Shown one piece after another: positions 31,263 through 39,991 of a stretch of DNA of 64,000 nucleotides. Under the pieces are notes generated by a model that ran no database searches, was not told where the DNA came from, and worked only from the letters and a program-made list of their open reading frames with translations. The stretch's first letter is position 1. Every line of letters begins with the position of its first letter. This stretch comes from Serratia marcescens (lineage in GTDB: Bacteria > Pseudomonadota > Gammaproteobacteria > Enterobacterales > Enterobacteriaceae): assembly GCF_029846115.1 (NCBI RefSeq), contig NZ_JARVZZ010000001.1, positions 2,976,001 through 3,040,000 of the forward strand, in the 5' to 3' direction. Made by a program: the position numbers and the translations under genes.

Positions 31263-32041
31263 GTTAACTCACTCGTTGCAGAACCGTAAAGCAGGTGGAT
31301 GCAATTACAATAAAACTTAATAATGTTGTCCCATTCGGAAAATAAAAAGGCTTCGCGTAAGCTAAGTACATAACCACTTCGTGCAAAATGACAAAGCTCA
31401 GTAAGAGGGAGGTAGCTAAGCGGCTTTATTTGTAGCATGAGATTAAAAAGGATTCTGGCGGCGCGTCCATTCCCATCTTGCAGAGGGTGGATATGCATAA
31501 ACATGACTGCGAAAATGATAGCATGAAGTAATTTGTTTTCATCGCTATTTCCCTTTGCGTACTCTCGCAGGTTGGAGAGTGATTCGCTTAATAGTGAAAT
31601 ATCAATGAATTCAGTGTAGCTTCCATCCTTATCGGGGACAGTTCTTATATTTGCTTTTCTAACGGGGATCGACCGTCTCGTTATTTCACTTCCTATTTTT
31701 TCAATGAATTGGATAAATGATAGATTATTGTTAACGATGTCGGAAAGCGTGGGGTAAAACTGATGATAGAAGATGGCTTCGTTCTGGCTTGTTGAGTTTT
31801 CGCTGGGAAATATGTCGAGATCCACATAGGCGCTTAAGCGATGCTGTAATGGTTGGATCCTTTTATCCTCAATTACCTGGTTTGCATTTTCCAGTAATTG
31901 CCTGTATTCAAAGGATGTATTCTGAATCAATATTTGTGTTCTGTCTAAAAGTAAGCGTATATCCGTATGAAAATGATTAACTTTGGGGTAGTCCATACGT
32001 AGTAATTTAATGACCTTTCCTTGTATTACGTAATTTTCCAT
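31250..32041 (-). CDS. Fic family protein (nucleotide-transfer enzyme)
   Basis: 263 residues. The Fic active-site motif is complete: HPLQDGNGRAAR (185-196) with catalytic His185, anion-binding DGNGR and the final arginine. Residues 120-160 (IPVRKANIRTVPDKDGSYTEFIDI) form the usual flap region. I see no standard inhibitory (S/T)xxxE(G/N) helix motif. Fic enzymes usually transfer AMP to a hydroxyl of a protein; others move UMP, phosphate or phosphocholine. The gene is AT-rich compared with flanking genes and first in the Fic - peptide - exporter run. It could also be a lone Fic toxin. Confidence 0.9.
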   Translation of the reverse strand: MENYVIQGKVIKLLRMDYPKVNHFHTDIRLLLDRTQILIQNTSFEYRQLLENANQVIEDKRIQPLQHRLSAYVDLDIFPSENSTSQNEAIFYHQFYPTLSDIVNNNLSFIQFIEKIGSEITRRSIPVRKANIRTVPDKDGSYTEFIDISLLSESLSNLREYAKGNSDENKLLHAIIFAVMFMHIHPLQDGNGRAARILFNLMLQIKPLSYLPLTELCHFARSGYVLSLREAFLFSEWDNIIKFYCNCIHLLYGSATSELTSMQ

Positions 32042-32160
32042 TTTTCATCGTCCATGAAATTTCGTTAATGTATTAAAAAGGTAGTTCAATATTATTTCGT
32101 TTCAGTTTCACAACTATTAATATTTTGTTTCCATGTGTCGAAGTGTTGCCAACTTTTTAC
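32042..32160 (-). promoter_or_regulatory. AT-rich region upstream of the Fic gene
   Basis: Must hold the promoter of the Fic cassette. Several TTG-type -35 and TA-rich -10 candidates overlap, and I cannot choose between them. The Fic start itself has only a weak ribosome binding site (GGAC), in contrast to the good sites before the small peptide and the exporter. Confidence 0.4.
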
Positions 32161-32164
32161 ACCC

Positions 32165-32191
32165 CAAAGAAAAGGCCCGCATAAGCGGGCC
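32165..32191 (-). terminator. Rho-independent terminator after roxA
   Basis: Arms GGCCCGC / GCGGGCC around a four-base loop, followed on the minus strand by TTTTCTTT. It lies 38 bases after the roxA stop and separates roxA from the Fic cassette, which therefore needs its own promoter. Confidence 0.88.
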
Positions 32192-32228
32192 GGTATATAT
32201 GTTCAACAGGAGCCACGGTCCCGAGAAC

Positions 32229-33350
32229 TCAGTCGTTAAAATACCAATACCCGCTGTTGACCAGCGCGGTCAGCAGCGCCAGGAACGACGGGTCGTCCAC
32301 CGCGTCGCCGAGCAGGGCGGCGTCGACGCTGAAGTTCTGGCACAGGGCGTCTGCGGCCTGCAGCTGGTCGGTGTCGATCAGCTCGCCGTTGACGAAGCAG
32401 CGATCGCCGACGCGCAGCACGCGCAACCCGCCCAGGCGCTGCAGCGCTTCACCCTGTTGCAGCAGCTCGTAGATTTCCCCGGCCTGATACGGCGGTTCCG
32501 GCGGCGCCAGATCCAGCTCGTGGCGCGACTGGGAGATAAACTCGCCGAACCAGTGCTGGAAGTGTTCCGGCTGTTGCACCAGATCCAGCATCATCTGCCG
32601 TAAGGCGTCCACTTCCTGCGGCAGGATCTCCGCCGGGTGTTCGCGCAGTTTAACGTCCGGATCGCCGTAGCGCTTGCTGCCCAGCTCGCGCGCCAGCACG
32701 TAATCGGCGAAGCCGCTCACCAGCTCGCGGCCGTTCGGTGCGCGGAAGCCCACCGAATAATTGAGCGCGTTTTCCAGCGCGTAGCCTTCGTGCGGGAAGC
32801 CCGGCGGAATGTAGAGAATGTCGCCCGGCTCCATCTCTTCGTCGATGATGGCGTCGAACGGCTCTACCTGCAGCAGATCCGGATGCGGGCAGTGTTGTTT
32901 CAGCGGCGTTTTTTCCCCGACGCGCCAGCGGCGGCGGCCGGTACCCTGAATGATGAACACGTCGTACTGATCGAGGTGCGGGCCGACGCCGCCGCCCGGT
33001 ACCGAGAAGGAGATCATCAGGTCATCCATCCGCCAGTCCGGCAGTTGGCGGAATGGGCGCATCAGCGCCGCGGAAGGCTCATGCCAGTGGTCCACCGCCT
33101 GCACCAGCAGCGACCAGTTGTTTTCGCTCAGGTGATCGAAGCTCTCGAAGGGGCCGTGCGCAACTTGCCAACGGCCGTCCTGGTGGCTGACCAGGCGGCT
33201 GTCCACTTCATTTTCCATCGCCAGCCCGGCCAGCTCATCCGGGGAGATCGGATCGATAAAGTTTTTGAAGCCGCGCTTGAGAATCACCGGACGCTTTTGC
33301 CAATAACGTTGCAAAAAATCGTTCCAGTCCAGGTCTAATTGATAATCCAT
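32229..33350 (-). CDS. roxA: 50S ribosomal protein L16 arginine hydroxylase RoxA (YcfD)
   Basis: Fe(II)- and 2-oxoglutarate-dependent JmjC oxygenase that hydroxylates an arginine of ribosomal protein L16. 373 residues, the E. coli length. Iron-binding HxD is His125/Asp127 in GPHLDQYD, with the third histidine in FPHEGYALEN near residue 187. C-terminal dimerisation and winged-helix part follows. Downstream of phoPQ as in E. coli. Confidence 0.96.
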   Translation of the reverse strand: MDYQLDLDWNDFLQRYWQKRPVILKRGFKNFIDPISPDELAGLAMENEVDSRLVSHQDGRWQVAHGPFESFDHLSENNWSLLVQAVDHWHEPSAALMRPFRQLPDWRMDDLMISFSVPGGGVGPHLDQYDVFIIQGTGRRRWRVGEKTPLKQHCPHPDLLQVEPFDAIIDEEMEPGDILYIPPGFPHEGYALENALNYSVGFRAPNGRELVSGFADYVLARELGSKRYGDPDVKLREHPAEILPQEVDALRQMMLDLVQQPEHFQHWFGEFISQSRHELDLAPPEPPYQAGEIYELLQQGEALQRLGGLRVLRVGDRCFVNGELIDTDQLQAADALCQNFSVDAALLGDAVDDPSFLALLTALVNSGYWYFND

Positions 33351-33434
33351 GTTCTATTCCAGGAGAGAGGAGTGAGCCTGTGTGCGATTATAACGGAAGT
33401 TTGGCCCCGTGGATCGGGGCCGAAGAGGCATAAT

Positions 33435-34901
33435 TTACTCGTTGTGGTGGGTGTCGTGCTGACGGGCAAAGGTCACCTGCATGCGCGCGCCGCCGAGCGG
33501 GCTGTCGCTGATGACGATTTCGCCGTCGTACTGCTCGATGATCTCTGCTGCCACCGACAGGCCGAGGCCCTGGCCAGGGCGCAGGGTATCCACCCGCTGG
33601 CCGCGCTGGAAGATCAGCTGGCGCTTGCTTTCCGGGATCCCCGGGCCGTCGTCGTCGATGACGATGGTGAGGTTTTTCTCGGAGTGCAGCGAGGTGATTT
33701 CCACGAACTCCAGGCAGTATTTGCAGGCGTTTTCCAACACGTTGCCCATCACTTCCATAAAGTCGTTCTTCTCGCCCATAAAGGTCACTTCCGGCGAGAT
33801 GTCCAGCGTGATCGCCACCCCTTTGCGCTGGTAAACCTTGTTCAGTGCCACCACCAGGCTGTCGAGCAGCGCCGGCACCGAGTGGATCTCGCGCGTCAAC
33901 ACCGTCTGGCCGGAGTTGATGCTGGCCCGGTGCAGGTAGTAACCGATCTGCTGCGAGATGCGGCCGATCTGATCCAGCATGATCGGCTCGGCTTCTTCGA
34001 TGGTGGTCTGTTTGCCGCTGCGCAGCGAGCGCAGGGTGCTTTGCAGCACCGCCAGCGGCGTTTTCAGGCTGTGGGTCAGATCCGACAGCGTGGTGCGATA
34101 CTTGGTGTAGCGCTGGCGTTCGTTGCGCACCAGAATGTTCAGATTGCGCACCAGCCCGCGCAGCTCGCTGGGCGGGTTCTCATCCAGCTGATCGCGCTCG
34201 CCGTTCTCCAGCTCGCCCACCTGATTGACCAGCGCCTTGATCGGCCGCAGGCTCCAGTAGGCCGCCAGCCACAGCAGCGGCACCACCAGCAGCAGGTTGG
34301 CCAACAGCACGTAGCTGAACCACTCCCACACCACGTCGGATCGCTGCAGCTCCTGCGGAATGCTGTCGACCACCACGATGGTCAGCGCCGGCAGGCGAGG
34401 CGTGGCGGCATAGGTGTTGACCGCCACCGAGTGAGTCAGCGCGTTCTGATCGGTATCGTCATAATTCTTCAGCTGATCCTGCGCTTTGGGGTTGTCCCCC
34501 AGCACTTCGCTACTGATGCGGGTATCGGTATCAATTTCGTAAAAGCCGGCCTCTTCCAGCCATTCCTTGTTGATCAGCTTCTCCAGCTCCGGCACTTTGC
34601 GCTGGCTCCACAGCAGGTTGCCTTTATCGTCATAGATAAACACCAGCGTGGGGAAGTTGAGATCGATATCGGGGGGAATGGCAATGGTGAGCTTGTTGTC
34701 TTTCCACTGCGCCAGGCTGAAGAACAGGTTGCTCTCGCCGCGCAGCAGGCGGAAGGCGGTCTTGTCGAAGCTGACGATGTAGCCGACGACCGCCACCAAA
34801 CCGTAAGAGAGCGACAGCGCCAGGATCACCCCGGCGGTCGCCATCAGGAAGCGTGCACGTAGCGAAAACGGTTTTTTATTCTTGTTGAACATCATGTTCA
34901 C
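33435..34901 (-). CDS. phoQ: Sensor histidine kinase PhoQ
   Basis: Inner-membrane sensor for low Mg2+, acid pH and cationic peptides; phosphorylates PhoP. Two membrane helices flank a periplasmic PAS-like sensor with an acidic patch ([16 protein letters not shown]), then HAMP, the phosphorylation site in [14 protein letters not shown], and the ATPase domain ([17 protein letters not shown]). Start is ambiguous: GTG at 34901 overlaps the phoP stop, with in-frame ATGs at 34895 and 34892; the coordinates use the GTG. Confidence 0.97.
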   Translation of the reverse strand: MNMMFNKNKKPFSLRARFLMATAGVILALSLSYGLVAVVGYIVSFDKTAFRLLRGESNLFFSLAQWKDNKLTIAIPPDIDLNFPTLVFIYDDKGNLLWSQRKVPELEKLINKEWLEEAGFYEIDTDTRISSEVLGDNPKAQDQLKNYDDTDQNALTHSVAVNTYAATPRLPALTIVVVDSIPQELQRSDVVWEWFSYVLLANLLLVVPLLWLAAYWSLRPIKALVNQVGELENGERDQLDENPPSELRGLVRNLNILVRNERQRYTKYRTTLSDLTHSLKTPLAVLQSTLRSLRSGKQTTIEEAEPIMLDQIGRISQQIGYYLHRASINSGQTVLTREIHSVPALLDSLVVALNKVYQRKGVAITLDISPEVTFMGEKNDFMEVMGNVLENACKYCLEFVEITSLHSEKNLTIVIDDDGPGIPESKRQLIFQRGQRVDTLRPGQGLGLSVAAEIIEQYDGEIVISDSPLGGARMQVTFARQHDTHHNE

Positions 34902-35569
34902 TTCGCGTCAAAACGGTAGCCCTGGCCACGTACCGTGGTAATCACTTCATGGGGGTATTCCGCCTGCACTTTTTTACGCAAGCGGCCCATCAGCACGTCG
35001 ATGGTATGGCTTTCACGCAGTTCGGCGTCCGGGTAAAGCTGCAGCATCAACGAATCCTTGCTCACCACCTTGCCGGCGTTGCGGATCAGGGTTTCGATGA
35101 TCGTGTATTCAAAAGCGGTCAGCTTGATTTGCCGATCGTTAACGCTCAGTTCGCGGCGCGACAGATCGATCTGGAACGGCGGCAGCACGATCACCTGCGA
35201 AGCCAGGCCGCTGTTGCGGCGCATCAGCGCCTGCATGCGGGCGATCACTTCTTCCAGGTGGAACGGCTTGGTGACATAGTCGTCGGCGCCGGCTTCCAGC
35301 ACCGCCACTTTGTCCTGCCAGCTTTCGCGGGCGGTCAGCACCAGGATCGGCAGCTTGGTCTGGTGCGCGCGCCAGCGGCGGATCAGGCTCAGGCCGTCTT
35401 CACCCGGCAGGCCGAGATCGACGATGGCGATATCCGGCGCGTGTTCCTGCAGGAAGTAATCGGCTTCCTTGGCGTCTTCGGCCGCGTCGACCTGATGGCC
35501 CATCTCGCGCATCTGAACGGAAAGGTGGTGGCGCAGCAAACCATTATCTTCAACAACCAGTACTCGCAT
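34898..35569 (-). CDS. phoP: Response regulator PhoP
   Basis: 223 residues from the ATG at 35569, directly after AGGAGTTCGCC. Receiver domain with phospho-acceptor Asp51 in [14 protein letters not shown], and an OmpR-type winged-helix output domain (about 130-220). Activates Mg2+-starvation, lipid A modification and antimicrobial-peptide resistance genes. Upstream boxes fit autoregulation. Open frame upstream of 35569 is leader, not protein. Confidence 0.98.
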   Translation of the reverse strand: MRVLVVEDNGLLRHHLSVQMREMGHQVDAAEDAKEADYFLQEHAPDIAIVDLGLPGEDGLSLIRRWRAHQTKLPILVLTARESWQDKVAVLEAGADDYVTKPFHLEEVIARMQALMRRNSGLASQVIVLPPFQIDLSRRELSVNDRQIKLTAFEYTIIETLIRNAGKVVSKDSLMLQLYPDAELRESHTIDVLMGRLRKKVQAEYPHEVITTVRGQGYRFDAK

Positions 35570-35772
35570 GGCGAACTCCTGTGACTGTGCGGGTGAACGT
35601 CCTGTCACCCACGCGATAAAAGGGAACACGCTCTGCGGCGTGTCAGGGGATAACGCGGCCACCTGAACCATTTTGACAAAAAGTGCTGAGGCTATGGTAG
35701 GTATAACCCGCTCGGCCCGCAAGAGAGCCGAAGCAATGTATTAAAATAAGCGTTATCAATTTGTTCGCCGAC

Positions 35773-35807
35773 ATTATCGACAAGTTCTGATAAACGTCGG
35801 ATAAACA
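35773..35807 (-). promoter_or_regulatory. phoP promoter with PhoP box 1
   Basis: On the minus strand TGTTTA-TCCGA-CGTTTA (35807-35791) is a PhoP direct repeat (hexamers separated by five bases). Exactly 12 bases downstream is a -10 hexamer GATAAT (35778-35773). This spacing is the class-I PhoP-dependent promoter layout, so the gene is probably autoactivated. Confidence 0.85.
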
Positions 35808-35822
35808 GCGGCGGGGCAACGT

Positions 35823-35839
35823 TAAACGCAACTTAAACG
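35823..35839 (-). promoter_or_regulatory. PhoP box 2
   Basis: Second direct repeat CGTTTA-AGTTG-CGTTTA on the minus strand, 15 bases upstream of box 1. No -10 element lies at the right distance, so it may be an auxiliary site, or may act on the divergent ADP-ribosylglycohydrolase gene. Confidence 0.7.
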
Positions 35840-35947
35840 CGCCGGGCATTGCCGAGAAAGGAAAGTGTGAACCGGGGCGCTTGATAAGCTTTAAAGGTAC
35901 TAATAAGGTATTATTGAGGCATCGGCATATTTTCTCAGGAGCGACGG

Positions 35948-36967
35948 ATGAAGCAGTTAACCCAGGCAGAACGCATAGCGGGCGCACTTTACGGACAGAT
36001 GCTGGGCGACGCGCTCGGCATGCCTTCCGAGCTGTGGCCGCGCGAGCGGGTTAAGCGCCATTTCGGCTGGATAGACGGCTTTCTCGATGGGCCGGCGGAG
36101 AACACCGCCGCCTGTTACTTCAAGGCCGGGCAATATACCGACGATACCGCGATGGCGTTGGCGCTGGCCGATGCGCTGCGGGAAGCGGAAGGCGAGGTGG
36201 TGCCGGAACTGATTGCCCGCAACGTGATCCGCTGGGTGGACAGTTTTGACGCCTTCAACAAGAACATTCTCGGCCCCAGTTCCAAACTGGCGCTGAGCGA
36301 GCAGAAAGCGGGCACGCCGATCGCCGAGTTGGAAAACAACGGCATCACCAATGGTGCGGCGATGCGCATTTCGCCTTTGGGCTGCGTGCTGCCGTCCGCG
36401 CCGCTGGAGGATTTCTGCCAGCAGGTGTGGCTGGCCTGCAGCCCGACGCACAAATCCGACATCGCCGTTGCCGGTGCAGTGGCGATCGCCTGGGCCATTG
36501 CGCGGGCGGTGGAGGGGGCGGACTGGGCCTCGATTCGCCTGGCATTGCCGGGGGTGGCGGAGTATGCCCAGCGCCGGCAGGAGACGACGTTCAGCCCCTC
36601 GCTGGCGGCGCGTATCGAACTGGCGTTTCAGGTGGTGGATGAAGCCACCGACACCGAGCAGGCCTCCGAACGGGTGTATCAGCTGATCGGCGCCGGGGTG
36701 AGCACCATCGAGTCGGTGCCGGCGGCGCTGGCGATGGTGCAGCTGGCGCAAACCGACCCTACCCGGTGCGCCGTGCTGTGCGCCAACCTGGGCGGCGACA
36801 CCGACACCATCGGCGCGATGGCCACCGCGATTTGCGGCGCGCTGCGCGGCGCAGAAGCGATCGAACCCGGATTGCTGCCGGCGTTAAAACGGGTGAATCC
36901 GCTGGATATCGAGGCTTACGTTCAGGCGTTCGCGCGTTTTCGCCGCCGCCGGCAGGGCGAGGCTTGA
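35948..36967 (+). CDS. ADP-ribosylglycohydrolase family protein (YegU-like)
   Basis: 339 residues of the DraG/ARH fold, which hydrolyses ADP-ribose from proteins or small molecules. Metal-binding blocks are present: GDALGMPSELWP near the start, YTDDTAMALAL near residue 60, and GGDTDTIGAMATAI near residue 280. Followed convergently by a HutC-type GntR regulator; the pair recalls yegU/yegW in E. coli, where a sugar or nucleoside role is suspected. True substrate unknown. Next to the PhoP boxes, so a PhoP link is possible. Confidence 0.9.
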   Translation: MKQLTQAERIAGALYGQMLGDALGMPSELWPRERVKRHFGWIDGFLDGPAENTAACYFKAGQYTDDTAMALALADALREAEGEVVPELIARNVIRWVDSFDAFNKNILGPSSKLALSEQKAGTPIAELENNGITNGAAMRISPLGCVLPSAPLEDFCQQVWLACSPTHKSDIAVAGAVAIAWAIARAVEGADWASIRLALPGVAEYAQRRQETTFSPSLAARIELAFQVVDEATDTEQASERVYQLIGAGVSTIESVPAALAMVQLAQTDPTRCAVLCANLGGDTDTIGAMATAICGALRGAEAIEPGLLPALKRVNPLDIEAYVQAFARFRRRRQGEA

Positions 36968-36988
36968 GCGGCCGCGTGACGCAACGGG

Positions 36989-37753
36989 TCAACTTTCGCT
37001 GGTAAATTCGTACATGTCGCTGCGGCAGAAGCTTTCGCTGTATTCGATCGGCTTTTTATGGTGGTCGAACAGCGTCTGGCGCACGATCAGCAGCGGCATT
37101 GGCTCCGAGAGCCGCAGCGCCTGGCGGATATCGTCGTCGGCCATCGCCGCGCTGACCTGGCTGCGCAGCGATCCCATCTCGACCTTATTGCGCCGGAAGT
37201 AGTCGTACAGCGAAATGCCGATCTCGTCGACGTTGGCAATTGCCGTCACCACCACGTAGGACACCGCCACCGACATTGGCCGCCGATCGATCAAGTGAAT
37301 GCGTTTGAGTTGGTAGATCGGCGTTCCGGCCGCCAGCTGGAGCTTTTCAGCCAGTTCAGCGCCGGCGGGCATCCGTTCGCGGCTGATCCACTGCGTGTCC
37401 GGTCGGCGCCCTTGCTGTATCACCTCACGCGAGAATCCTTTGACGTCCGCCAATGAATAGAACAGCTTCGGCTCGGGCCGTTGCGGTTGAATAAAGGTGC
37501 CGTAGCCGCGCGAACGGCCGATGATGCCGTCCTGCTCGAGGCAGGCCAGCGCTTTGCGCACCGTGATGCGCGAGATGCCGAGCCGTTCGGTGAACAGGCG
37601 CTCGCTGGGCAAAAAATCCCCCGCATTCAGCAATCCTTGATCGATAGCCTGGCGCACTGAGGCGTTGAAGCGCAAATACAGCGGCATCGCGCCCGCGCTG
37701 GCCAGATCCTGCTGCAGTTTGTCCAGCAGACGCTGGTTGGTCTCCTTGCTCAT
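36989..37753 (-). CDS. GntR/HutC family transcriptional regulator (YegW-like)
   Basis: 254 residues: winged-helix GntR domain (about 15-85; LPSERLFTERLGISRITVRKA) and a UTRA ligand-binding domain (about 100-245). Convergent with the ADP-ribosylglycohydrolase gene (21 bases between stops) and divergent from the MocR gene. Likely controls one of these neighbours; its ligand cannot be read. Confidence 0.9.
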   Translation of the reverse strand: MSKETNQRLLDKLQQDLASAGAMPLYLRFNASVRQAIDQGLLNAGDFLPSERLFTERLGISRITVRKALACLEQDGIIGRSRGYGTFIQPQRPEPKLFYSLADVKGFSREVIQQGRRPDTQWISRERMPAGAELAEKLQLAAGTPIYQLKRIHLIDRRPMSVAVSYVVVTAIANVDEIGISLYDYFRRNKVEMGSLRSQVSAAMADDDIRQALRLSEPMPLLIVRQTLFDHHKKPIEYSESFCRSDMYEFTSES

Positions 37754-37892
37754 AGCCGACGGAAGTCCTGTAGCCGCAATGCGATGGCTTATTTAAGGGG
37801 ATTTCGCCGGGCAGCGCAACTGCCACCGCCGCTGGAAGGAAATGAGGTAGAGTAGTGCGTCGGTACCCTGAATCAGGAGACACAAATTCCCC

Positions 37893-39407
37893 ATGAGCGA
37901 CACCCCACGACACGCGGACGATGCAGCTATCCTGGCCGCCTTCGCGCAGCAGCGGCGGCAAGGTCTGACCCGACGTTCGGCGCTGCATCAGGCTCTGTTG
38001 CAACTGATTGCCGCCGGAGAACTGGCCTGGCGGACGAAGCTGCCGCCGAGCCGTGTGTTGGCGGCCCGGCTGACGGTGGCGCGCGACACGGTGGAACAGA
38101 CCTACGCGCGGCTGGAAGCGGAGGGGTTCATCAGCCGAACGGTGGGGCGCGGCAGCTTTGTGCGTTATCGCAGTGACACGCTGCTCGGCCGCGAACTGCT
38201 GGCGACGGCGACGGGGCAAGAGGCGCGGCTGGCGGAGCCTGAGCTGAGCGATCGCGGCCGGGCGCTGCTGGCAGTCAGCCATACGCCGCACACTTGTCGC
38301 CAGGCTTCGCTGACGCCTTCGCTGGCAGACCTGCGGGCGTTCCCCATCGAGCAATGGCTGCAGCAGGAAAAGCAGGCGCTGCGGCGGCACGGCGAGCGGT
38401 TGTTGGGGTATGCCGATCCGCAAGGGCTGCCGGAGCTGCGTGCGGAGATCGCGCACTATCTGCAGCGGGAGCGGGGCGTCAAGGCGACGGCGGAACAGGT
38501 GATCGTGGTGACCAGCTCTCAGCAAGCGTTGGCGCTGTGTACGCAGGTGCTGTTCGATCCCGGCGATGCGGTGTTCGTCGAAGAACCGGGTTATCAGGGG
38601 GCGAAAAAACTGGTGCAGTCGGCGGGTCTGCAGGCGTGGCCGATCGGCATCGACGAGCAGGGACTGGACGTCGGGCAGTTGATGCAGGCCTCGGGCGGTG
38701 GACGGGGCGTTTATATCACGCCGTCCCATCACTATCCGCTGGGGTATTCGCTGAGTCTCGATCGGCGGCTGGCGTTGTTGCAGTGGGCGCAGCGGCAACG
38801 AGCCTGGATCATCGAAGACGACTACGACGCCGAGTTCAACTACGACCGGCAAACCAAGGCGGCGCTGCAGGGGTTGGACGGCGGTGGGCGTACGCTGTAC
38901 ATCGGCACCTTCAGCAAGACGCTGTTTCCGGGGCTGCGCATCGGCTTCATGATTGCGCCGCCGCAGCTGGTGCGGCCGTTGGTCGCCGCCAGGCAGTTTC
39001 AGGACGGCTACACGTCGGCGCTGGCGCAGATGACGCTGTTCCATTTCCTGCACGAGGGCGGCTACGCCGAGCATCTGCGCAATATGCGCACGCTGTACAA
39101 GGCGCGGCTGGACGCGTTGTACGACGCGGTGCATCGTCACCTGGCAGCCTGGACGCGTCCGGCGTTGCCGCAGGGCGGGCTGCAGCTGGTTTGCCCGTTG
39201 GCGGATGCGGCGACGGAGCGGCGGCTGGTGGCGGCGGCGGCCGAACGGGGGATACGGCTGTACGGCCTGGCGGACTTCTACACCGGTACGCCGCAGCGCG
39301 GGGCGTTGGTGCTCGGCTTCTCGGCCTATACGCCGGATGAGATCGTGCGCTTTATCACTGCGTTGGCGCAGGTGTTCAGCGCGCTGCCGGCGGCAAGCGA
39401 CGGTTAA
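37893..39407 (+). CDS. MocR/PdxR-type regulator (GntR plus aminotransferase fold)
   Basis: 504 residues: N-terminal GntR winged helix (about 20-90; LPPSRVLAARLTVARDTVEQTY) joined to a class-I aminotransferase-like domain with the PLP lysine in TFSKTLFPGLRIG. MocR proteins sense PLP or amino compounds rather than act as enzymes; PdxR members control vitamin B6 genes, GabR gamma-aminobutyrate genes. No pdx or gab gene lies nearby, so the target is open; the two GNATs downstream are possible. Confidence 0.92.
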   Translation: MSDTPRHADDAAILAAFAQQRRQGLTRRSALHQALLQLIAAGELAWRTKLPPSRVLAARLTVARDTVEQTYARLEAEGFISRTVGRGSFVRYRSDTLLGRELLATATGQEARLAEPELSDRGRALLAVSHTPHTCRQASLTPSLADLRAFPIEQWLQQEKQALRRHGERLLGYADPQGLPELRAEIAHYLQRERGVKATAEQVIVVTSSQQALALCTQVLFDPGDAVFVEEPGYQGAKKLVQSAGLQAWPIGIDEQGLDVGQLMQASGGGRGVYITPSHHYPLGYSLSLDRRLALLQWAQRQRAWIIEDDYDAEFNYDRQTKAALQGLDGGGRTLYIGTFSKTLFPGLRIGFMIAPPQLVRPLVAARQFQDGYTSALAQMTLFHFLHEGGYAEHLRNMRTLYKARLDALYDAVHRHLAAWTRPALPQGGLQLVCPLADAATERRLVAAAAERGIRLYGLADFYTGTPQRGALVLGFSAYTPDEIVRFITALAQVFSALPAASDG

Positions 39408-39522
39408 AATTGGTCTGCTCTGCGTTTTGAATTGGTCCGTATTGCGCCGCCGCTGCGCGGTGTATTCTGCCGCTATCCGATTATTTCCCTAATGGAAATA
39501 ATATCTTACTCCGTGAGGCGCT

Positions 39523-39975
39523 ATGAACCCATCCAACCCTGAAGTGACTATCCGCAGAATCAATGGCGACGACAAAGCGCAATGGCTGGCGCTGTGGCAG
39601 GGCTATCTCGATTTTTACCGCGCCGACGTGGCGCCGCAGGTGACCGATCGCACCTTCGAACGCCTGGGGCAGGATGAACAGGTGTACGGGCTGGTGGCGG
39701 AGGATGCCGAGGGACGGCTGCTGGGGCTGATGAACCTGGTGTTCCACCCGTCCACCTGGAGCGCGGTCGGCTATTGTTATATCGAAGATCTCTATGTGTC
39801 GCCGCAGGCGCGCGGCCACAAGGTGTCGGAAAAGCTGTTCGAACAGGCGTACCGATTGGCAGAGACGCGCGGCAGCGATCGGGTCTACTGGATGACCCAG
39901 GAGTACAACGCGCCGGCGCGCTCGCTGTACGACAAAATCGGCAGAAGAAGCTCGTTTATCGTTTATTCCCGTTAA
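39523..39975 (+). CDS. GNAT family N-acetyltransferase
   Basis: 150 residues with the GNAT fold; acetyl-CoA loop in VSPQARGHKVSEKLFEQA and the usual C-terminal strand YNAPARSLYDKIG. Substrate unknown. 16 bases upstream of another acetyltransferase gene of the same strand, so probably one operon. Confidence 0.9.
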   Translation: MNPSNPEVTIRRINGDDKAQWLALWQGYLDFYRADVAPQVTDRTFERLGQDEQVYGLVAEDAEGRLLGLMNLVFHPSTWSAVGYCYIEDLYVSPQARGHKVSEKLFEQAYRLAETRGSDRVYWMTQEYNAPARSLYDKIGRRSSFIVYSR

Positions 39976-39991
39976 TCGCAGGAGGGCGTTT

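Larger units (their letters stand above)
35570..35947. promoter_or_regulatory. Divergent phoP / ADP-ribosylglycohydrolase intergenic region
   Basis: 378 bases. The phoP leader is about 200 bases long, given the promoter placed at 35773-35807. The right end holds the promoter and CAGGAGCGACGG ribosome binding site of the ADP-ribosylglycohydrolase gene. No small gene seen. Confidence 0.6.
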
